NCBI GenBank assembly: GCA_015501595.1
Contig: JADNRX010001223.1
Span: forward strand, 1-12,455
Length of the DNA: 12,455 bases
Direction: 5' to 3'
Source of the DNA: Hymenopellis radicata
Taxonomy: Eukaryota; Basidiomycota; Agaricomycetes; Agaricales; Physalacriaceae
Shown here: positions 7,215 through 12,455 of the stretch, piece by piece
Layout: each line of letters begins with the position of its first letter
Numbering within the stretch: position 1 is the stretch's first letter
The notes under the pieces: model-generated
What the model saw: the letters and a program-made list of their open reading frames with translations, nothing else
What the model was told of the DNA's origin: nothing
Databases searched by the model: none
Translations under genes and position numbers: made by a program

Positions 7215-9313
7215 ATGTCCGTCGGAAAAGAGCATCACATCGAAACAGGCTCTCCATCTTCGTCTCTGGAAAAGGTCACTGATGCCGATGACCTTCTCGA
7301 GAAAAGAGCCGTTCGAAAGCTTGACTGGGCTATACTCCCTGTCATGACCATGTATTATCTACTGTCTTTTCTGGTGCGTTTCAAGTTTCAATGAGCGGTT
7401 TGCGCTCCACTTACGCCAATACAGGACAGATCTAACATCGGTACTGGATCCCTTTCTCTAAGACTAGTATGCTGAGTCGCTCCTGCTGGTCAGGTAATGC
7501 ACGCGTCGCTGGACTCCAGGCGGATCTTGGACTTACAGATCATCAATATCAAGTCTGTGTGACTGTTCTATTCGTGTTCGTCCCTTTACCCCGACCTCCT
7601 TCATGCTTGACGCGGTTTCGCCTCTCTTCAGGCCGTACATTTTCGCCGAGCTCCCCGCCAACCTCTTGCTTCGCAAAATAGGCCCTAAAATACTGATGCC
7701 GACTTTGCTCACTATCTGGGGTGTCATTGTCACTTTGCAAGGTATCCCTCGACCCTCCTCGACCTTGATCACTTGGCCCCATGTAACCGCATGTTGTAGG
7801 TCTGGTGACATCCTATGCTGGACTAGTCGTGATACGAGCATTCCTTGGACTGGTTGAGGGCCCCATGTTCCCGGGCATCGTCTTGTATCTTTCAGGATTC
7901 TACACGCGGGCCGAGCTGTCTCTACGGTTAGTTATTGTGCTTTACTGCGGCCTATCATCTGACGAAGTTGTCCCATCAGTGTCGCGATATTTTTTTCAGC
8001 GGCCTCCGTACGTGATCGAACCCCATTGCGGTCCATTTGGGGCTAATATGAAATGAAAATCTCCAGCTTTCGGGAGCATTCTCCGGATTGTTAGCTGCCG
8101 CTATTCAGAACATGGATGGCATTGGCGGGAAAGCGGGTTGGTGCTGGATCTTCATACTGGTGCGTTCGTTTTGTCAAACAGCTTTACGCGTAGTTGACAA
8201 TGCGCAGGAAGGCATTTTCAGTACCCTTGTCGGCTTAGCTGGATTCTTTATCACGCCTTCGACGCCTGCAGAGGTCATCGGATTAACAGATGATGAGAAA
8301 GCGTGAGTCTCGTCGCGGCAGCAGCTCTACCTTTACTGAGACGAGTATCAGGATACTTGTTCGACGACTAGAAAAGGACCGACCACCATTGTTCCGATCG
8401 ATACGTTCAGCTTCAAAGAAGTCTTCAGATCCATAACCTCACCGCATGTGATCATCGTTTTCATCGTCTTCTACATGTGTGGCACGACTTTGTATGGACT
8501 AGGTCTTTTCCTGCCATCCATTGTCAAAGCAGCTTGGCTTCAGCACAATAAAGACACAACTTCTTAGTGTGGGTCCTTTCGCGGCTGGCTTTTTCGGTAA
8601 CGATCATATCATTTCCTCTGTTCTCATACTCATATACTATACTTGAAGTCACCTTATCTTCTGCGTTCTTGTCCGATCGGTACAACTCGCGAGCGCTACC
8701 TACCATAGCTGTGGCAACGTTGGCGCTGATCGGATTTGCCATCTTCTTGAGTAAGTCGTCGCTTCTATCTAGCTTCTATCGTGGCTCATTGTTCGTAGGG
8801 CTGAGGGAAAATATGTATCATACGGCGCCTTGTTCTTGGCCACGTCTGGCATTTACGCGACACCGCCTGTGTTGTCAGCATGGATGTCGAATAATTCCGA
8901 ACCTTACTACAGGCGTGCAACAAGTATTGGCAGTTGGCTTCATTGCGACGAATTCTGTGAGTGGAGATTAATCAGTCATTCCGGAGCTGGGCTGAAGACA
9001 CGACAGGGTGGAATAACGAGTACATGGATGTACCCCACATCTCAAGGACCCAGATTCACAAGAACCACGATCATAAATTTGGTTTTGTATGTACGTTCTT
9101 TTACCTCGGCGTTCGCTCTGCTGATCTGTTGTAGTGCGGCCTTCATTGCTGTTGGCTCCGCTGGCAACGCTCTTCTTCTAACATGGATGAATAAGAGAAA
9201 GGTACAACAACGCGAGGCGCTACTCGCTCCATATCAAAAATATACCAGACGGCGACACGAAAGCGTGGATAGAACTTGGTGACCGCCACCCTGATTTCAG
9301 ATATACAATCTAG
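7215..9313 (+). pseudogene. ACS-family (Dal5/Tna1-type) MFS permease, five frameshifts
   Basis: Exons are 7215-7373, 7425-7440, 7494-7575, 7632-7741, 7800-7926, 7980-8007, 8067-8159, 8208-8302, 8352-8596, 8649-8750, 8799-8956, 9007-9086 and 9135-9313. All introns are 48-59 nt with GT-AG ends. The conceptual protein has about 490 residues and the landmarks of fungal anion:cation symporters for allantoate, nicotinate and similar acids: LSFLDRSNIGNARVAGLQ, ELPANLLLRKIGPK, LGLVEGPMFPGIVLYLSGFY, YATPPVLSAWMSNN and a GDRHPDFRYTI end. Five one-base indels break it: a loss at 8383-8385, a gain near 8553, a loss at 8799-8800, a gain near 8930 and a gain near 9241-9247. The first leads to a stop at 8434, leaving about 264 residues, half the helices. 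Splice sites and codons between lesions are well kept, so decay is recent or the sequence has errors. The substrate cannot be told. Confidence 0.82.
8880..9045 (+). repeat. Permease-tail segment, left partner of the duplication
   Basis: This part of permease exons 11-12 and the intron between them recurs at about 10750-10914 with few changes, up to a sharp break after the shared accccacatctcaa. It marks the left end of a tandem segmental duplication that also carries the HD gene. Confidence 0.8.
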
Positions 9314-9785
9314 GTTTTACTGGTGTAATGGGTGGTACATGTATCATATAAACACAGTGAGCAAAATCCTAGAACCCTAGCGGAGTTTACGTTGGCAGTT
9401 CCGACGTTCAAACCATCTGGACAAGTGCGTTGTAAGGTTCACTATTGTCCATCGGAAGTCAAGGAGTTCGTCCATGGCAGGCCGCTCAAGGGCCTTCACC
9501 GGGTTCGTGGGACTCGGGGATGCGGAGCAGGTCACCCGAATGATTTCTGAAACGATACGAACTGAATGGCGGATTGCCAATCATGATCAGAGCTTGGTCA
9601 GAACTGGTCGTAAGATCACGACGCGTCCGTCACGCCCATAGAAATCGCGTCCCCGACGCAATGCATCAGGTAAGGCGATTACTGAGATAGAACTTTGCTT
9701 CCGAAAAGGTTGATCGACCCACTTTGTCTGTGGATGCATATAAACGATAGGAGCCTCCTGATATTCTTCACTAAACACTACATCC
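9314..9785 (+). other. Region upstream of the HD gene, partly duplicated
   Basis: From about 9400 this stretch matches 11237-11586 in the second unit. It contains a 55-codon frame, 9474-9641, starting MAGRSRAFTGFVGLGDAEQ and ending in a TAG. The other copy keeps much of it but has one missing codon, a 9-nt loss and a one-base shift. I recognise no family, and the substitution pattern does not clearly favour this frame, so a small gene is unproven. The last part is the HD gene promoter. Confidence 0.3.
9739..9744 (+). promoter_or_regulatory. TATA box of the HD-domain gene
   Basis: TATAAA lies 42 nt before the ATG at 9786. The second unit has TATAAG at 11562-11567, but there only 19 nt separate it from the matching ATG because of small losses in between. 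Confidence 0.5.
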
Positions 9786-10511
9786 ATGTCTGTGACTTTG
9801 AAGGATAAAACCTCCCAACCCATCGCTGGAGTCGTATTCCCATCGTCTGCTACGATCACTGCCGCACTGGCATACATGGACAGCCACAGCACGCCTGTGG
9901 TAGTCAATCATGTCATGCGAAGCGCCTACTTCGCTCTCATCATCGGCCCCAAGCTGCCACCGTTCAAGGACGTTTCCGCCTCCAAACTCGTCCTCGCGAT
10001 CATCATGCATGACCTTGGCTGGGACCCGACTGGGGAGCTCGTGTCGACCGACAAGCGCTTCGAAGTCGACGGCGCTAACGCCGCGCGTGACTTCTTGCGC
10101 AAGCAGGATCCCAGCTTCGGCGACGCCGACCTGCAACTCGTGTGGGATGCGATCGCCCTTCATAGTTCCTTCAGCATCGCGGTTCATAAGGAACCGTTGG
10201 TCGGCCTTTCTTGCATAGGCATCGTAACCGACTTCCTGGGGCCGAATAATGCGAAGGTGCTCAAATTGGGTCGGGAGGTGCTGACGCCAGACGAATGGCG
10301 CGCTGTGGAGAAGGTCTTCCCGTACATGGACCTGGAAGAGGGCATCCAGCAGGCTATGTGTGGGTTGTGCTTGTCCAAACCTGAGACGACGTATGACAAT
10401 CTCGTGGGCCAGTTCGGGGTTAAGTACCTGCCGGGGTATTCGTTAGAAGGAAAGCAGACCATCGACGTCATTGAAAACGGTTTGAAGGGCCTGGAGGAGT
10501 TTAGGAAATAA
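9786..10511 (+). CDS. HD-domain protein, cyanamide hydratase-like
   Basis: This is an intact single-exon gene of 241 residues. The metal-binding pattern of HD hydrolases is visible: H42 in VVNHVMRSAYFA, the paired H75-D76 in IIMHDLGW, H126 in ALHSSFSIA and D149 in TDFLGP. STDKRFEVDGANAARDFL (about 87-104) is typical of fungal cyanamide hydratase-like proteins, the group that includes yeast Ddi2/Ddi3, which are of similar size and turn cyanamide into urea. The protein has no signal peptide or membrane segment, so it should be cytosolic. The true substrate of this branch is not known from sequence. It follows the permease pseudogene on the same strand by 472 nt, and a broken second copy lies 1.8 kb downstream. 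The ATG at 9786 is supported by the TATA box and by the counterpart ATG in copy 2. Confidence 0.82.
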   Translation: MSVTLKDKTSQPIAGVVFPSSATITAALAYMDSHSTPVVVNHVMRSAYFALIIGPKLPPFKDVSASKLVLAIIMHDLGWDPTGELVSTDKRFEVDGANAARDFLRKQDPSFGDADLQLVWDAIALHSSFSIAVHKEPLVGLSCIGIVTDFLGPNNAKVLKLGREVLTPDEWRAVEKVFPYMDLEEGIQQAMCGLCLSKPETTYDNLVGQFGVKYLPGYSLEGKQTIDVIENGLKGLEEFRK

Positions 10512-10749
10512 GTTGAATACTGTAGATGTACAGGGTTTATTGAACAGACGCTATGCATACTTTTTCATCGGCAACATGCTGGTCATTTACTATGAACAGC
10601 TATAAATGTAACTTGCTTGTGGCTATAAGCATAGGCAGACTACGGAAAACGACCACAACACACTTAATCACTATGAGCCGAGTCGATTATAGAGTCTCCA
10701 GTGGTAGAGGCCCGACGCGTAGGACCGTCCGAGGCTCCGGATAAGGACC
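10512..10749. other. Spacer between the two duplicated units
   Basis: Up to about 10592 the sequence matches the end of the second unit (to about 12382), including a shared acagggtttatt string, probably the 3' untranslated region of the HD gene. The remaining 157 nt are unique in the window and show no gene. Confidence 0.4.
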
Positions 10750-10914
10750 AATGATGCGTCGCTAATTCCGAACCTTACTACACGCGTGCAACAAGTATTG
10801 CAGTTGGCTTCATTGCGGCGAATTCTGTGAGTGGAGATTATCAGTCGTTCTGGAGCCGGGCTCAAAACACGACAGGGTGGAATAACGAGTACATGGATGT
10901 ACCCCACATCTCAA
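10750..10914 (+). pseudogene. Duplicated permease fragment (exons 11-12)
   Basis: The fragment copies part of exon 11, the intron and the start of exon 12 of the permease at 7215-9313. It reads NSEPYYTRATSIAVGFIAANS, then a GTGAGT donor, an ACAG acceptor and GGITSTWMYPTSQ. It lacks the extra G seen near 8930, so it shows the undamaged frame at that place. It has no start, no upstream exons and is cut at 10914. It cannot make a transporter. Confidence 0.82.
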
Positions 10915-11236
10915 TCTCCGTACTCCTCCTCGTCATTCAGCGTTTTTCCCGCCCTCCTTGCGACCCAGCTACTCCCTTCAGCGTTGGTGGAGGAAGTTGG
11001 TTCGTTTCCCCCGGGTTCCTTCACTTTCACCGATGTTCAAGTCTCGGTTTGGTCCTTTACAGGTGGCATCATCGCCACACGCTGCTCCCATGGAGGTTTT
11101 GTCCTCACGTGACCGTTTCTCAAGTTCACGGCGCCGAGCCTTCGACAACAACCAAGAACTAAGTTCTTGGTTTTCCCTTGCCAGACAGTCTCTCCCCTTT
11201 CATTCCTCCTCTAGCAAACAGAGTCACAGGCTTATT
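10915..11236. other. Non-homologous stretch inside the second unit
   Basis: This stretch replaces the permease end (9046-9399) in the second unit. Plus-strand frames are open over parts of it, including a serine-rich one ending near 11112, but none matches a family I know. A palindrome with 11-nt arms and a one-base centre lies at 11150-11172. I see no terminal repeats or transposase that would name an inserted element. Confidence 0.35.
11150..11172. repeat. 23-nt palindrome
   Basis: AACCAAGAACT is followed by one A and then its exact reverse complement. It could form a hairpin or bind a dimeric regulator. It has no counterpart in the first unit, and no run of T follows that would suggest a terminator. 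Confidence 0.6.
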
Positions 11237-11586
11237 CTGTTCCCACGTTCAAACCTTTGGGGCGCGTTGCAAGGTTCACTATTCTCCTTGGGAAGTCAAC
11301 GAGTTCGTTCATGGCAGACCGTTCAAGGGCTTTCGCCGGGTTCTCGAGACTCAAGGACGCGGAGGTCGCCCGATTAATTCCGAAACGATACGAATTGAAT
11401 GGCGGATTGTCAATCATGATCAGAGCTTGGTCAGAACTATCATGACACGTCCGTCCCGCCCATAGAAATCGCGTCCTCGACGCAATGCATCAGGTAAGGC
11501 GCTTACTGATACGGAGCTTTCCTGCGGAAAAGGTTGGTCGACCCACTTTTCTGTGGACGCATATAAGCCTCCTGATATTCTCAACC
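11237..11586 (+). repeat. Second copy of the HD gene upstream region
   Basis: This matches about 9400-9785, with substitutions and small losses. One loss removes about ten bases between the TATA box and the start codon. It shows that the promoter was duplicated together with the gene. Confidence 0.7.
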
Positions 11587-12319
11587 ATGTCTCTACTTTG
11601 AAGGACAGAACCTCCCAACCCATCGCTGGAGTCGTATTCCCATCGTCTCCTACGATCACTGCCGCACTGGCATACATGGACAGCCACAGCACGCCCGTGG
11701 TAGCCAACCACGTCATGCGAAGCGCCTACTTTGCGCTCATCATCGGCCCCAAGCTGCCCCGTTCACGGACGTGTCCGCCTCCACACTCGTCCTCGCGATC
11801 ATCATGCATGACCTTGGCTGGGACCCAACTGGGGAGCTCGTGTCCACCGACAAGCGCTTCGAAGTCGATGGCGCCAACGCCGCGCGTGACTTTTTGCGCA
11901 CGCAGGATCCCAGCTTCAGCGACGCGGACCTGCAACTCGTGTGGGATGCGATCGCCCTTCATAGTTCCTTCAGCATCGCGGTCCATAAGGAACCGTTGGT
12001 CGGCCTTGCTTGCATAGGCATCACAACCGACTTCCTGGGGCCGAACAATGCGGAGGTGCTCAAATTGGGTAGGGAGGTGCTGACGCCAGACGAATGGCGC
12101 GCCGTGGAGACGGTCTTCCCGTATCTGAACATGGAAGAGGGTATCCGGCAGGTTTTCTGTGGGCTGTGCTTGTCCAAGCCTGACACGACGTATGACAACA
12201 CCGCGGGCCAGTTCGGGGTCAAGTACCTGCCGGGGTATTCGTTGGAGGGAAAGCAGGCCATCGACCTCATTGAAAACGGTTTGAAGGGCCTGGAGGAGTT
12301 TAGGAATCCGCCCGCCTAA
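11587..12319 (+). pseudogene. Broken second copy of the HD-domain gene
   Basis: This is the tandem partner of the gene at 9786-10511. A one-base loss right after ATG TCT sends the start into a stop after four codons (11599-11601). A second one-base loss at 11758-11760, where copy 1 has CCACC and this copy CCCC, shifts the frame again between H42 and the HD pair. Downstream the frame is open to 12319 and keeps MHDLGW, STDKRFEVDG, ALHSSFSIA and TDFLGP. From residue 63 on I count about 19 differences from copy 1 in about 178 positions. The C-terminus ends FRNPPA instead of FRK. The high similarity of the part after the lesions points to a recent duplication or recent loss. Confidence 0.82.
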
Positions 12320-12455
12320 TATCTACAGGGTTTATTTGAACAGACGCGCTATGTATACTTTTTCATCCAACATGTCGTCATTTAGCCGCCCTACAAGGAC
12401 ATCTCCCCTCGCGATCGTCCTCGCGATGATCCGCTCCGCGCGCGACTGAACGATC
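12320..12455. other. End of the duplicated unit and trailing sequence
   Basis: Up to about 12382 this matches 10512-10592. The last 70 nt are GC-rich with a short imperfect repeat of ctcgcgat and hold no recognisable gene. Confidence 0.4.

Noticed and set aside
7080..7394. A longer N-terminus for the permease starting at 7080
   Set aside because: The added residues have no likeness to permease N-termini, include the probable TATA element (7156-7162), and the ATG at 7215 gives a typical start.
8352..8596. Explaining the permease frame changes by extra small introns
   Set aside because: No GT-AG pair near 8384 or 8553 restores the frame without removing conserved residues; single-base changes are simpler.
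9786..10187. Long minus-strand frames over the HD gene
   Set aside because: Both copies of the HD gene produce similar antisense frames because the sense codons are GC-rich. The sense frame carries the HD motifs.
11178..11465. A 95-codon plus-strand frame upstream of HD copy 2
   Set aside because: It lies inside the duplicated upstream region and its counterpart in unit 1 (around 9420-9550) ends differently. It starts in non-homologous sequence and covers promoter DNA, so it is probably a chance frame.

Overview
The window looks like an accessory stretch of a filamentous basidiomycete genome, probably an agaricomycete. The genes are split by many introns of about 48-63 nt. The families are a type II membrane fucosyltransferase-like protein, a PIG-P subunit, an anion:cation symporter (ACS)-type permease with 13 exons, and a cyanamide hydratase-like HD protein. 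There is no bacterial operon structure. Assignments rest on motifs read by eye, with no database search.

Layout. Positions 1-2965 are a graveyard. It holds two direct copies of a non-coding repeat (about 191-562 and 1522-1850) and an inverted-repeat element (563-934) that the second repeat lacks at the matching place. It also holds two badly decayed minus-strand copies of a fucosyltransferase-like gene (about 936-1490 and 2235-2965). Positions 3434-4971 (minus) carry the third and best copy, with two introns and one single-base frameshift just after its HIRRGD motif. Positions 4972-5924 are mostly intergenic. PIG-P at 5925-6542 (plus) is the one intact multi-exon gene and appears to use a GC-AG intron.

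Positions 7215-9313 (plus) are an ACS-type permease whose twelve intron boundaries are all still readable, but whose reading frame is broken by five one-base indels. Positions 9786-10511 are an intact single-exon HD-domain gene. The tail of the permease plus this HD gene was then duplicated in tandem (about 8880-10592 onto about 10750-12382). In the second unit the permease tail is a fragment and the HD gene has lost its frame twice.

How the parts relate. I see no sign that these genes form one pathway or gene cluster. PIG-P belongs to GPI-anchor synthesis. The fucosyltransferase-like protein is a predicted Golgi-type glycosyltransferase. The permease and HD gene lie side by side and could once have served uptake and hydrolysis of a small nitrogen compound, but that is speculation. 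The strongest story is local gene duplication followed by decay in different stages, with paralogous copies in the same window that date or confirm the lesions.
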